A DNA stretch of 64,000 bases from Chlorella sorokiniana (GCA_025917655.1 CP084608.1:186001-250000); one strand, 5' to 3'; positions 44,703-56,806 are shown, counted from the first letter of the stretch. Notes: generated from the sequence alone by a model not told the origin. Numbers and translations are program-made.

Positions 44703-46729
44703 TCACGCCTCCTCATCCTCCTTCTGCCGCTTGGCCTGCAGTGAATGGAAAGGGGTGCCACTTCAGCAAAGAGTCGGTTGCACTGCGCACCTTCAGACAT
44801 CCGCTCCAAAAATTGCTGCAACAACATGCACCACGGAACCTTTGGCAGCCCCGGCTCCAAACGAACCGTTAAAACAATCACAAGCCTCCACAAACAGCAC
44901 AGCACAGAAGACAGGCGCGCCTGTTCCATGCGCGGCTCGCGCAGTGTCGGATGGCTGCGTTCTGCAGCCCCAGCGCCCGCACAGCAGCAGCAGCAGCAGC
45001 CGCAGCAGCAGCCCACCTCAGGCTCGTCCTCCTCTGCCGCATCCTCCTCGCCATCCGCAGCAGGCGCCTCGCCCTCGCCCTCACCCTCACCCTCAGCCTC
45101 GGCCTCGCCCTCAGCTTCGCCCTGGCCCTCAGCCTCGCCGGCAGGCTCAGCCTCCTCTGCCGCAGGCGCCTCCTCTGCCGCATCTGCGGCAAGACGGGGA
45201 CAGCGGTCGGCTCCTTAGACAGCCGTGGGCGGGCGTGCACGACACAAAGCTCGGTTCACAGCCCAGCGGGCAGCAGCCTGCAGGCGGTCAGGCGGCAAGG
45301 CCGGCGGGTGCACACCCTCTGGCGCCGCGTCGGCCTCCGCTGCCTCCTCGCCAGCCTCCTCCGCCGCCGCCTCCTCCTCCTCGCCCTCGGGCTCCGACAC
45401 AGGCTCCTCTGCAGCGTGGAAAAGATGGTGCTGAGGGGTGGGGATGCGGCTCATTTGGCACATGCGGCGCGCTTGGGATCACCCTGCTCTGCCGCACCAC
45501 AGCCGCTGTTTGCAGCATGCAGCATGGAGCAGGCAATTGCAGGTGCCAACAGCCGGGCAGCCCGCCGCAGGGGAGGCTGGTCGTAATCCACGGTTGCAGG
45601 CCGGGCTGCGGCTCGACCACCACAACCCACCAGCCACTTCCTCGTCCTCCTCCGAATCAAACTCATCCTCCCTCTTGGCCTTGGAGGCCCGTTTGCGCTT
45701 CGGCTTGGTGCTGCTGGCCTGTGGGGTAGAAAGAACGGGAACCTGTGAGCCCCCACTACGTTCACGCCGCCAGGGCCCGCGCGGCAGGGGCCCAGGCTGG
45801 AGGGGGCGGCAGGCTGGGCCTGCGCTGGCTGCGACGCGGGTGCCTGATGGCTGCGGCCCCCCGCCCGCCCACCTTGGGCGTGCTCTTCTTGCCCGCCTCC
45901 TTGTCGGCAAACGCCTTGCGCACAAGCTCCTGCGGACGAGGCAGAGGTGGCGGGATGATGGCCCGCGATGAGCCGTTGAGTGGCTGCCGGAAGCACGTGG
46001 CGAGGGAGCACGGGCGGCAGCCAGTCCGCCCCACTGAAGCCCCCACCTGGTTGGCCTCGCTCAGCTTGTCCAGGCCGTGCACGTTGCTGATGTCGCCCGC
46101 ATTACTGAGCACGCGGGAGCCCACGCACTTCCTGCGCCAAGGAAAGCCAGCAAGTCGGCTGGTGGGCTCAGGCTGCGGCGTCACGACGCGAGGCGTGCCG
46201 AGGGGGCCCTGAGCGGCCCCCGCCGCCAGTCTGGCGGACAGCGAACGGATGCTCTGCTGCAAAAAGAGGCCTGGGCAGAGAGGACCGGGGGCGGCATGGC
46301 AGGCGATGCGGCACCCAGCCCTGAGTTGGCGGCCTCACCAGTGCCGCCACTTAGTGCTCCGGCGTCCAGTGCCAGCCACAATCGTCTCGATGCCCATGCG
46401 CAGCTCACCCTGCAGAAAAGGGGCCGCCGGACGAGGATCGCGTTGAACCCAGTCGATGGCAGCCCCGAGACAGACTCAAGTGCTTGCAATGGCGCCGATG
46501 GGCTGCCAGCAGCGGATCCACCGCCGCTGAGCAAGCATCGGGGCGAGGGCGATGCCGCTGACAAGCTTTGCCTCCAGCACCCTGGCTCGCTGAAAGACCT
46601 CCTGATTCATAGCAGAACCCAATCTTCATGCTGTTGTTCCCGCACCTGCTCTATGACTTGCTTGCAGGCCATACATTTCGCCTTGGGCTTCTCTGTCTCC
46701 TCAATCTGGTAACGAGTAATGTTCGCCAT
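44703..46729 (-). CDS. PARP-type zinc-finger protein without catalytic domain, copy 2
   Basis: Eight exons in phase: 46729-46646, 46409-46339, 46131-46047, 45929-45873, 45718-45631, 45408-45316, 45183-45017, 44735-44703 (225 residues). The finger has KCMACKQVIEQ (CxxC), GELRMGIETIVAGTGRRS and WRHWKC (HxxC), then GDISNVHGLDKLSEANQ. A basic segment (KPKRKRASKAKRE) looks like a nuclear localisation signal. Then come long acidic blocks (EGEEEEAAAEEAGEEAAEA and Gly/Glu/Ala repeats to 45017), and the end is AKRQKEDEEA. Intron positions in the finger match copy 1, so the two genes are old tandem duplicates. The acidic tail differs from copy 1's lysine-rich tail, which suggests divergent partners. 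Confidence 0.88.
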
Positions 46730-47154
46730 GGTGCCTATGTAACATTGCCGGCGAGAGGGCCGGTGCGGCGCACACAAGAACATGGATGAGGACCACTTGG
46801 CGTGACATGGCGCAGCGACATCCTCTTTTCGCAGCGACCGCCTTCTCCTATATGGCCTTCGTAGAGCATGGCGCTCTGAAGGCAGCAAGCCCTCCCAAAT
46901 AAGTTGAGTTACTAGAGGCAGGGTAAGAATGCACAGCAGCAGGCTGTGCAGCAGCGTGGCTGTCGCAGGTGTGACTGCGGGTCGTGCAGAGGTGGGTCAT
47001 GCCGGCATGCGAACAGTGCCGGGCAGCAGAAGCAAGGGAAGCAAACAGCGAGAACAGGAACATGGAAACAAGACAAGGGCGATGGCAAGGTGAGAGGTGC
47101 GCGGGGGCAACAAGGCGGGCAGCGACGTCGCTCTCGCGAGATCCAGCAAGGGCC
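46730..47154. other. Intergenic, PARP-finger copy 2 / GOSR1
   Basis: 425 bp, promoter of the minus-strand PARP-finger gene and 3' UTR of GOSR1. Nothing else recognised. Confidence 0.4.
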
Positions 47155-49042
47155 TCACTTGTTCCACCTGCACAACAGCAGGCGGCACGGCATAGCCAGT
47201 CACCACGGTGCAGCGCCAATGATCGTAGCAGCGGACTGGGGCAGCCAGGCGGCAGGCCAGCAACAAGTCCACCCTGCACCAGCTGCTCTCGGCATGCTCA
47301 GGGGGCCCCGGGTTGCCGCCCCCTCCCACACTCGCACCACCACCCACCAGTACACCAGGATGAACAGCGTGCAGGCGGCTACAACTGCTGCCACTATCAG
47401 GTTGTCCTGTCACAGAAGGGGCGGGGTTAAAACTTGGGGGTTGGGGCAGGGTGGGGTTGAAAGCAGCAGCAGGCCCAGGGGAGGGAGGCAGGCGTTGGGG
47501 ATTGTGGAGGCTGTGATCACAAGCAAGCCAGACGAGTGCTGCGCAGCCCTCCTCCCTCCCCCCCGGACCCCTTCGACCCAGCACCGGGAGAGCCTGCTGA
47601 CGGCGGAGCCGCACCCTCCTCACCCTGTTCTTGCGGCGGCGGATGGCGTTCATGAGGGTGTTGACCACCGGGAACTTGTTGGACAGCGCCGCCACCTTGC
47701 CCGTCACGCCCTCAAACACGCTGCGCTGCTGCGCCAGCCCGCCGCCCACCGCCTGCGGGGGGGGGGCCGGGGCGGCGTGACAGATTGAGCGAGCCGCGCA
47801 CGTGAGCGTAGTGTAGGGCTGGGATGGGTGTCAGGACAGGAAAGGACAGCGAGCGCTGTTCGGGCGTGCCCAGAGCGCTCGCGGCAAGCGCCCTGCTGAT
47901 ACTCTGGGAGGACATTCTGCAGTGGCCTACCAGCCCCCAGAAAGGGCTGTGCCTCCCGCATCCTCTTCATGCTGTGCTCGTCTGACACGCAACCGACAAC
48001 ACGGTGCACAGAAAACACACAGCGGCAGGCCTCACCTGGGCTGTGCCCATGACTTCATCCAGCGCCGAGTTGGCGGAGGCGAGCATGCCGCGCTCCCGCA
48101 GCAGCAGCCCCGCGTTGCCGCCGCCCTGCAGCAGCGCCGTGTGCGGGCCCGCGGCGGCGCCGCCCAGCAGGTCCAGACGGTCCCGCGCCGCTCCCACCAT
48201 GCTCTGCAAGCGGCGGAACTCCTGTGGGGCGGAAGGGGGTGTGGCGGTGTGTCACGGGCGTGGGCGGCGGAAGCCAGAGGCACTGGGCGGCAACCTCTCA
48301 GTGGCCCACAGCGGCAACGAGCATGCTTGGTGCAGGTTGACAGTGCTGCAACCTTGATCCCACCTTTCCCCCAACCGCCCTGCCACCCCCGCCTCGCCCC
48401 TTGCCTGCTGAAAGTCGTGCAGTATGTCTCGGTGCCGCGCCAGCGTGTGGGATCGCGCGTCGGCGCCGCCGCTGAGCGTGCTGCGCATGCCGTCGTTTGC
48501 GTCGCTTAGCCGCGCCAGCAGCTTCTCTATCTCGCTGCACTTGGATTGGAGCAGCTGCAGGGCCGGCAGGCGGGGAAGGATGAGCAGAAAGATGGAGGGA
48601 GGCTGCCGCGCACACACCGGCAGCTTGGTGACCATCAGCGGCGGCAACGACCCGCGCGGTTGCAAAGCCCCGGCTTGCCTGGTCCGTGGCCATGCCGCTC
48701 TCGCCCTTGGAGTAGCCATACTCGTAGTTGGAGCACAGCTTGCCATAGGCCGCTATTTTTATGTCCAGCTCGCTTTCCAGCTTCCGCGCCTGCCACCAAC
48801 AGCAAGCACGGCAGTGGTGGTGAGGAAGATCTGGCAGGCTGTGTCCAGCAGAGTCCAGGACTAGGTGGCACCGCGCAGCCCCAGCGCAAACCTCTGCTGG
48901 AGGCAGCACCAGGCCCTGGCTGGCAGCTGGGGAGGACGCGGTTGCCCTGCGGCGAGGGGCGACGAGCGGCAGACCGCCCCGGCCCCACCTCGCGTCGGAG
49001 GTCATCCCACGCTCTTTGCGACGATTCTGTAGTTGTCGGCAT
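47155..49042 (-). CDS. GOSR1: Golgi SNARE GOS28/GOSR1-like (Qb-SNARE)
   Basis: Tail-anchored SNARE acting in ER-Golgi and intra-Golgi vesicle fusion. Seven in-phase exons: 49042-48989, 48789-48679, 48554-48405, 48221-48036, 47752-47624, 47406-47348, 47167-47155 (233 residues, the usual size). The N-terminal helix has AWDDLRREARKLESELDIKI. The SNARE motif includes SALDEVMGTAQAV through RSVFEGVTGKVAALSNKFPV, with Gln at the zero layer. RRRKNRDNLIVA then leads into a C-terminal membrane anchor ending LVYWWNK. The last exon has only 13 coding bases, and without it the reading frame would run on 45 residues past the anchor. Introns after 48679 and 48405 both use GC donors. Confidence 0.92.
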
Positions 49043-49669
49043 CTTTGTGGGGGTCGCCGGCCTGCAAAAGGCAACGTTTGGTACCTAGCGATCAGAGTGG
49101 GGCTTCTTGCAGGCCCTGGGGACAGGAGCTCTTGACTCACGTCTGGTAAGCGAGCGCTACGTGTCGTCCAACGGGGGCACGGTGTCTGGCAGCAGCGAGG
49201 AGCTCATTCTCTTGCGCTCACTGCATAGCGGCCCCTGAGGTGCTTGGCGGCCAGGTCGGAAGGATCGAACGAATTGTGCAGATCGGAGGATCGTTGATAA
49301 CCCGAGGGAGTTTCTCGTAGCAAGCATCGAACTGGCGGCATCCGGCCGGCGCGCTGCAGCATGGGCTGCAGAGTGGCCGGCCATCCCAATCCCAATCGTG
49401 GGCAGACTGAGTGCAATAAGTGTGCACAAAATCTTGAAAGAGGCGCATGGCAATTGGCTGCACTGAAGGGCGAGCGCCGCAAAGTCAGCAGGACCAGCAG
49501 ATTGTGAGCAGCAGAGTGAGAGCACGGCACACGGGAGCGAAACGTCAAGGATGGGCAGAAACAAGTACAGGGGAGGCCTAGCACGGCCAGCAGCAGGCAC
49601 GGCATGCATTGGTGACAACCGTGAGGGGAGCGGCGGGTGCCAGGCAGCTGCCGCCCGGCCAGCGGGGGC
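49043..49669. other. Intergenic, GOSR1 / CHMP1
   Basis: 627 bp with the GOSR1 promoter and CHMP1 3' UTR, both on the minus strand. No other feature seen. Confidence 0.4.
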
Positions 49670-51167
49670 TCATTTGCTGCGAAGCTCCGCGAGCCGCTGC
49701 GCAAGGTCGTTCTCTGGCGCCGCCACCTTTTGCGCGGGCACGGCAGAGGCTTGCGGCAGCGCAAAGCCCGTCTCCAGCCCGTGTTCGTCTGCCACCTGCA
49801 CATGTGGCAGCACACGCGAATAATCACCCATACCAAGACCGCAACCGCCTGCAAGCCCCCTCTCAGGACCCGCTCTGCCGCTGTCCCAGCAAGGGGTGGA
49901 CGGCAGTCAGCCGCACAGCTGACACCCTGCCCCCGTGCCTCCCAGCAGAATTTCGGCGCCCCCAACACCGCACCCTGGCCCTGCTCCAGGGATGCGACGG
50001 TGATAGGCAAGACCCAGCTCCGAGGATGGCAGGACCAGCACCCACCTGCTGCACCAGGAGGTTGACGTCGTCCTCGGGGGTGGAAAGCACCGCCTGGTTC
50101 TGCATCGACTGCTCCACAAACTCGCTCTGCACGTCGAGGTCCTCGAACTGCCGCTCAAACTGGTTCATGGTGGCCGCCACCTTGTCCAAGTTGTTGCTCT
50201 TCAGGGCCGAGTCGAGGCTCTTCACGATGCCCGCCATGCTCTTGTTGATGGTCTCCAGGCGGGTGGGTGCGTGGGGGTGCAACAACGAGGAGGAACGGAC
50301 GTGGATGCTAGAGGGTAAGGTGGGGGCTGAGCGGGGTCAGGTGGGGGCCGGGGGGGGGGGGCGGGCGGGCGGCGCACGCGCGCTAGCGTGCGTGCACTAC
50401 ATCCTGCTGCCTGCCTGCCAGGTGCAGGTCCTGGCAGCAGCCCGCGCAGCGGCCACCAAAGCATGCAATGCAGCACCCACACCAGCGCATGCCCCATGTG
50501 ATGATACCTACAAGGCCCTGCTGTGCTGGAACCACGGCAGCAGCACGGCTGCATGCTGCCAGGCACGAACAGCCCTCCCTAGGAGGAGAGAGCCCACCTG
50601 CATCTTGGCCTGCTGGTCAAGGCGCGACACGACAGCGTCCAGGCGCGAGCCCAGCCTCAGGTAGTTCAGCGACTCGTTCTTCTTCCTGATCGCGTTCTGA
50701 GCGTAGATCTTGGCGCCATCCATGTTGCCTGTGGCATGGAGGGGGCGCGCGAGGCGGGGAGCGCGTGTATTTGCACGGAGCAGGCGATCTGCCAGACCGG
50801 AGCGGATGCGATCCTGCTTGTGGCGTGCTGCAGCGCTGCACGTTGCAGCAACAGGGCGGGAGCTCCGCTGCGCCTGGAGCGGAAGGATAGCGGCAAGGAG
50901 CCGCCGCTCACCCTTCTCGATCGCCTTTTTGATCTTGAGCTTCTCATCTTTCTCCTCCTTCTCGCATTTTCTTGCTGCCCGCACTAGCTGCTTAGACGTG
51001 AACTTCAGGTTAAAGATCTGGTCCAGCAGCTGCAGCAAAGGGCGAGACGGACACTGCTCAGCTTGGGGGCGGGCCGGGCAACGGGCGGTGGTGACAAGGG
51101 CTGCTGGCTAGGTTGCGTCGCGACGTCGCCCTTCGTGACATCGAACCTTGTCGTTGGTGTTGAACAT
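49670..51167 (-). CDS. CHMP1: Charged multivesicular body protein 1 (ESCRT-III subunit, DID2/VPS46)
   Basis: ESCRT-III regulator that recruits the Vps4 ATPase during endosomal sorting, cytokinesis and (in plants) plastid-protein turnover. Five in-phase exons: 51167-51147, 51029-50912, 50728-50598, 50252-50046, 49795-49670 (200 residues, typical length). Landmarks: [78 protein letters not shown]. The C-terminal MIM1-type helix is [14 protein letters not shown]. The acceptor of exon 4 is a non-canonical context (ctggag| rather than cag|). Confidence 0.93.
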
Positions 51168-51780
51168 GGCTGCAACCTTTCACCGCGTTGGCGGGCGGCA
51201 CCTCTAGCAGATCGAGGCGGCAGGGTGTGTGTCGGAACGGCTCGCTGCGGTTGCCAACAGTGATGACAGGAGGGTCGCGAGCAGCAAACGGCAAGGGACT
51301 CTGTCCCCAAGCTGCCTGCTGCGTCTGAGGCGCAGCAGGGCGCAAAAATCGTGCCATTCGGTCTTTGGGGACATGCGCCAACTGAAGCCAGTCTGTCTCG
51401 TCTGCACCCTCATAATCTTGTGATCAGCGCCCCACAAGAGGTGCAGCCGAAACCCCAGGCCAGCAACTTCCGCCCCTGGACCCAACACCACAAACCCAGA
51501 GTGCCCCCGCACTTCATGCGCGCCTGTGCCTCTTCGGCACCATTGGCGGGGCTCTGCAGCTGGCGCCATGCTGCCAGCGGGCGCGCCTGCCCGAACGTCG
51601 CTGGCTTGACAACGACCAAGGCAGCAGGTGGGAAGAAGCTCTACAGCTTTGAATTTCGGGGACTGTGGGCCGCTGCCGGCGTCCCCGCCGGCTTCCAGAG
51701 CCTTCTTGACCAGCTGACCGCTGTGCTTGGCCGCCACTGCTGCTCGCTGGCCCAGCAATTTTGCTCCACCCCATCGCCTG
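51168..51780. other. Divergent intergenic region, CHMP1 / DUF3110
   Basis: 613 bp. A long plus-strand open frame crosses it but shows no family features. The DUF3110 first exon might begin further upstream than 51781. Confidence 0.35.
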
Positions 51781-53575
51781 ATGCCCTGCAGAGCCTCCTG
51801 TGCGGCCAACGCGAGTCAGCCGAGCTGCGGTGCGCGTGCAGGCGTTTGCGCAGGGCTGCAGCTTCCGGGGGCCGCCCGACGGCACGTACGAGCGGGTGCT
51901 GCGCTACCCTGACGGCAAGGAGCGGCGCATCCGCTACCCGCTGCCACCCACCGAGGAGGCTGCCCCTGAGGATCTCACGGATGGCTGCTGGGCAACCACT
52001 TGCTGGGAGCCACGGGAGCAGCACTGGGGCGGCCCAGCACGCCCCGCCGCCCGGCTCGGGGGACCGCCACGGCGCCGCGGCCGCCGCCAGCCCCGCCTGC
52101 TGCCGCTGCACGGCCGCCCCCCCCGCCGACTTCTTGCCGCAGCAGGCACCAGCAGAGGTGCGTGGGAGAGGAGCAGGGGGTGCGGTGCGGGCCGCGGCTG
52201 CTGCCCTCTGCCCCGCTGCGCCACGCTGCTGCGCCCTCAATTTCGAACGGCACTTCCCGCCGCAGCCTGGGCGGCCGCAGCGTGGTCAGCTCTCCAGTCT
52301 TCCGCATGTCCTGTGGTTTTCCAATCCACTGGGTTGCGCCTTCTGCTCGAGGATGCCCCAAGCAGCACGGCCCTTGCTCTGCGCTCACTCTCCTGGCGCT
52401 GTGTTGACCTGTGCAGCCTGAGCGGTCGGCGATGCCGTCCTCCCCATGGAGCTCCTGCGCTACCTCACCTCCCAGAGCACAAGCGCTCGCAGGAGCAGCT
52501 GTGGGAGAGCGCGCGCGCGGCAGCTACGAGGTAGCTGGATGGGGCTGACGCGCAGGGGCGCGGGGGCCGACGGTTTTGAAGTTCCTTTTCCCAACGCTGC
52601 TAGGAGACAGCTTGGTCGCACAGCTTCCCCCGGCTGCTTTGGGGCTGGTGCCTTCCCAGCGGTTTCCTAGCGGCCAGATGTCGCACCTGGTTCCTGGTAT
52701 TGCTCCTCTTCACATTCTGTCTCATTCTTCGACTCCTTTCTACCTTCCTGTTGTGCAGGTGCTCAGCGAGGTGCCGTGGGTGGGCCCCAAGCCCCTCTAC
52801 CTCCTGTCGGCCTCCCCCGCTGCATCAGCCTCCCGGGCAGCAGCGACGCCCCCGCCCCCGGCGCCGCCTACACGCTGCGCACGCGCGTCGCGCGGCAGGA
52901 CCAGGAGGAGGAGCTGTCGCGGGTGCTGCGCCGCCGTGCCGCCGACGGCGCCCCGCTCATCCGGTGCAGCGAGATGAAGGACGGGGTGGTGGCGTTTGAG
53001 GACGAGGCGGACGCGGAGCGGTACGGGCAGATGCTGGAGGCAGACGGCGGCGGCGAGGTGCGGCGATGGCGAGGGGGCAGGGAAGGGGGCCGGGGGAAAC
53101 TGAGCACATGCGGCGCGGCCACCCGCCCTCCAACAGCTGCTGCTGCCGCTGCTGCTGCTGTGCGCGTTGTCGCCGAGCCGTAGCTAGCTGGCTGGGGATG
53201 GGGGATGCAGCGAGCGGTGCTGCCGGGATTCCGCCGTGCCACGTTCCAAGCCTCATTCCGCTGGCTGCAATCTCCTTTCCCAACCCCCTCTGGGGCCGTA
53301 TCAGGGCAGGAACCCCATGCCTATGAGCGCATGCTGTGCCAGGGCGCCACCATTGCTGCGACCCTCAGCTGCCTCCTGGCCCGCCACTCCCCCTGCAGGT
53401 CAGCATCGCGCGCTGCGACTCGCACGGCCTCTTCCGCAGCGTGCAGGACGTGCGGGGCGTGGTGGTCCTGCTGCGCCGCGGCGGCCCCCTCCTGCCCCAA
53501 CCGCACCAGCTGGCCACGTCGCTGCGCAGCCAGCCCGACGCCGCTGGTCCTGGACAGGACCCCGTGTTTGACTGA
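51781..53575 (+). CDS. DUF3110-like protein (probable plastid protein)
   Basis: Function unknown. Recognisable parts in order: CSFRGPPDGTYERVLRYPDG with KERRIRYPLPPTEE (51860-51960), VLPMELLRYLTS plus KRSQEQLWESARAA (52437-52530), VLSEVPWVGPKPLYL (52759-52803), YTLRTRVARQDQEEELSRVL, MKDGVVAFEDEADAERYGQM (52868-53057), and after an intron VSIARCDSHGLFRSVQDV with VRGVVVLLRRG, ending at TGA 53573. The VVAFEDEADAERY block is the DUF3110 signature. The putative N-terminus (ATG 51781) is Ala/Ser/Cys-rich like a transit peptide. Frames shift by one base near 51845, 52475 and 52850, mostly in C runs. Exon limits before 52759 are uncertain. Confidence 0.6.
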
Positions 53576-54590
53576 CGCGTGCGGTCCGCACGCCCATCCT
53601 TGCCTGGAATGGGGGCCTCGTTTGGGCGGGCGCTTGACACCCTGCGTGCGGCCTCGCCCGGGCGGCCCCCGGGGGCCGTTTATCAAAGAAAGGATAGCAA
53701 TCTCTTGATGTTTGCAGCCTTAGAGGCCTGCCTGTCTTTCCCCTCATGCTTGGCGCTGAGGCGGCCTGCTGCAGCAGCAGGGCAGCAGGCTGTTTCGGGC
53801 GCTGTAGATATGATGTCATGCAAATGCCATGTGACGTTGCCACCCGGTGTCCCTCTTTGGCCCTCTTGCCACACCACCCCCAACCAGAATCAGCCGCGAA
53901 TTGATTCATGCACCCAATACGCACTGCCCTGCTTGTTGCCCTGCTCTGTTTTCCAGCGGCGGGGCTCCTCTGTTTCCACCCCGCCTCGTGCTATGGAGGC
54001 ACTCACCTGCCGCTGTCCGCCAGCTTGTCACTAGCTTTCCCGTTTGTGTTTGTCAGGCTGTGTCCCGCTCATTCCGCAGCACATGTACTGTGTATGCTGG
54101 CGTCTCCCCTGTACACAAGACTCCCGGGCTGTCAGCCTGGCACCTCTGCCGCCGCCTGTGCCCCCTCACCTCCACGCGCCTCGCGGCGCGTCCCAAGTTT
54201 TGTCATCCGTCGCATTTGCCCATGTTTGTGCCCATAGATGTGATCAGCGCAGCCCAGTGCAGTGCAAAAGAATGTTTACCGCAGTGCAGTACAAAAGGCT
54301 TGTAGGAAGCGCGATGCAAATCAGAATGGAGCCTGGCGTTGAAAAGAAGCGAGAGTGAGAATCAAAGAGTTTGCTGCGGGGTGGCACAAGGCTCAGGTTG
54401 GCTGCGCCTGAACATACATTAGGCCAGCGGGGTCACAAGCAGGACATACTGCAAGGCGTCTGGGGTCGCCAAAGGAATACAGAGGGGTGACTGTTGTTGC
54501 AAACCAGCCAGGCAAAAGGCGTGGCGACGCATCACGAGGGGCGTCTGCTGCAAAATGGGTTCGTTGGGGTTGCTCGGCGCCGCATCGCCG
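53576..54590. other. Convergent 3' intergenic region
   Basis: About 1.0 kb between the DUF3110 and CRAL-TRIO stop codons. It is AT-richer and shows a short repeated word (cagtgcagtacaaaag-like, 54256-54300). No gene seen. Confidence 0.4.
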
Positions 54591-56806
54591 TCACTTGCTG
54601 GGGGCGGCCGCCAGCACCGCGGCGCTGTGTGTGCGCAGCTGCTGCCGGGCGTCGTCGTGGCGCGCGACGCGCAGCTTGCCGCGCGTGTCGGGGTGCACCA
54701 GCTTCTTGATGCCCTGCACCATCCAGCTCAGCACCACGGGCAGATCCAGCAGCACCAGCTCGTGCAGCCTGAAAGGGGGCGGAGGGGGGGCAGCGCGCAG
54801 ATTGTAGATGAAGATGGCTCGGGTTTGCAAATACAGCACGGCATGGGGTGGTGCGGCTGCGTCGTCGGCGACATGCGGGTTGCAAACGGAAGAACGATTG
54901 TGCGCGCAGTGGGAGCGGTGGTGAGGCGAGAGGGGAGGAAGAAAGATTGTATGGTGAGGCCGGAAAACGGTCAGGGACCCCGAATCTTCGGGGAAACTGG
55001 CGCGTGGCTGAAGCGCACGAGCTCAAGGGGATGGCGCAGCAAGAGTGGCCGTCCCTCTGCTTCCAGCCATTTGAGCCCCTCGATGCATCCACGCCGCTCC
55101 GCGCTTGGCACGGATACCGTGGCCCCCGCCCGGCGGCCCTCACCTGCCCGGGTAGTGCTGGTTCAGGGTGGCAGCCACCGACTGAAAGAGGCGCGAGATG
55201 CGGGCGGCGTTGAGGGCAGAGGCGCCGGAACAGTCCATCACCACAACAATCTGCTCAGGCCTGGAATCTGGAAGCGGCAGCGGCGGCGCGGGTGCTGCAT
55301 CGTTCACGGAGCGCTGCTGGCTGTGCTGCAGGCTGCTGCTCGGGGCATGCTCCAAGCCAGAGGGGCCGGCCCGGGCGGCGGAAGCCTGACCCGCCGCAGC
55401 GGCCGGCACCGTGCCGTCGCCATTGCCGCGACGACGGCAGCTGCCCCGCAGCTTCTCCCGCACCCCACGCTCCACGTGGGCGACGACGGCCTCGGCAAAG
55501 GCGAGGGCGGCGGGGCCGCGGCACTCGCTCACAGCGTGGCCGATGGCGATGCGCAGCACAGGGCGGCCATCGGGGTCTGTGCCCTGCCAGCAGGAGGAGA
55601 GAGGAGGAAACACGAGTGTGTTGAGAGGCGGCCGACCAGGGTTGACTGACCAAAACCAAGGAGAACAGGGACCAAATAATGTTGAGATAGAGTTGCAAGG
55701 TTTCGCCTGCTGGTTGTATGGTGCTGTACACGCACGCCAGCTCAGGACTGTGGCAGCCGGGCACAGCTTCAGCAGGTTCAAGCACACCACTAGACAGCCT
55801 GCTTGGCATTCCGCCCCCGCCTCCCTTCCCACCATCCGGCCCTCCCTCTCTTCCCTTTATTCGCCCCTCAGCCCCCACATCCCGCCGCACCCGCCAGTGC
55901 ACCAGGTGGGCAAAGCGGGCCAGCTCCTCGTCTCCCGCAAAAGGGTGCTGCGCCAGCCAGGCGGCGGTGCGGGCGGCGGCGGCGGCGCCCCGCGCAGCGC
56001 GGCGTCGCGCTCAGCCGGGCTCGCAGCGCGCAGCAGGCCGTGGGACACGGCAAAGCGCATGAGCTCGGCGCCGTCGGGCGTGGCGGCAGCTGCGAGGCGG
56101 CTTCCGCCGCCGCCGCCGCCGCTCCAACGTGCCCCCGGCCGTCCCTGCCTGCGAGCCGCCGCGTGCGCTGCCGTGCTGCTCATGCTGCTGCTGCTGGGGC
56201 CCTGCATCAGCTGCTGCAGCCGTGGCCTTCCGCTGTATGAGTGACAGCTCCGCTGCCGCCAGCTGGCGCATGCGCGCCACGTCATCTGGGTGCTGCTCCG
56301 CCAGCAGCGACGGCGACACGCTGTGCGCCCGCCGCCACTTCACGTGCTGCCGCCCCTGCCGCCCCGCCTCCACCTGCAGCTGCCCCGCGGCGGCGTCAGC
56401 AGCGCCGGCATGCCCGCGCACTGCGGTAGCTGGTCCCGGACGCGAGATCCCCGCGCTGGCAGCTGCCTGCTCGCTGCTCGTGGAGGCTGCAGGGGGCTGC
56501 CTGCTGCAGCGCCTCTCGCGTCTCCAGCTCCACATCATCGCCACCCTCCCCTGTTTCTGCAGCAGTCCACCGCTGCACAGCTTCTAGAGCCTGCTCCACA
56601 ACACGGGACAGGGGCCAGGGGCCTGCCGCTGCCTGCTCGGCAGCGCTCTCACCGCCCCTGCCGCCGCCGCTGCTGGGAGCCCATGCGGTGCCCTGCAGCG
56701 CTCTGGGTTCTTCGCTGAAAGCTACCACGGTCGGTATGGCGGCAGCAGTGCCCAGGGCCAGCGCAGCGCCCAGCCGGCCCTTCAGGCGAGCTCTTGCACG
56801 GCTCAT
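54591..56806 (-). CDS. CRAL-TRIO (Sec14-like) lipid-binding protein
   Basis: Probable phospholipid or small-lipophile transfer protein. Exons: 56806-55891, 55583-55144, 54768-54591. The last two junctions are in phase. The first exon encodes a membrane-like segment (LGAALALGTAAAIPTVVAF, about residues 13-31), low-complexity sequence, and a CRAL-TRIO N-like region (DGAELMRFAVSHGLLRA, WLAQHPFAGDEELARFAHLV). The lipid-binding domain has DGRPVLRIAIGHAV, IVVVMDCSGASALN, RISRLFQSVAATLNQHYPG and LHELVLLDLPVVLSWM, then a KKLVHPDTRGKL segment typical of Sec14 folds. The exon-1 frame changes by one base near 56490, 56110 and 55980. The protein is unusual in carrying an Arg/Glu/Gln-rich insert. Confidence 0.8.

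Noticed and set aside
47200-47347. 45-residue lumenal extension of the Golgi SNARE
   Set aside because: It is read-through of an intron. A good donor, acceptor and short final exon give the normal family end.
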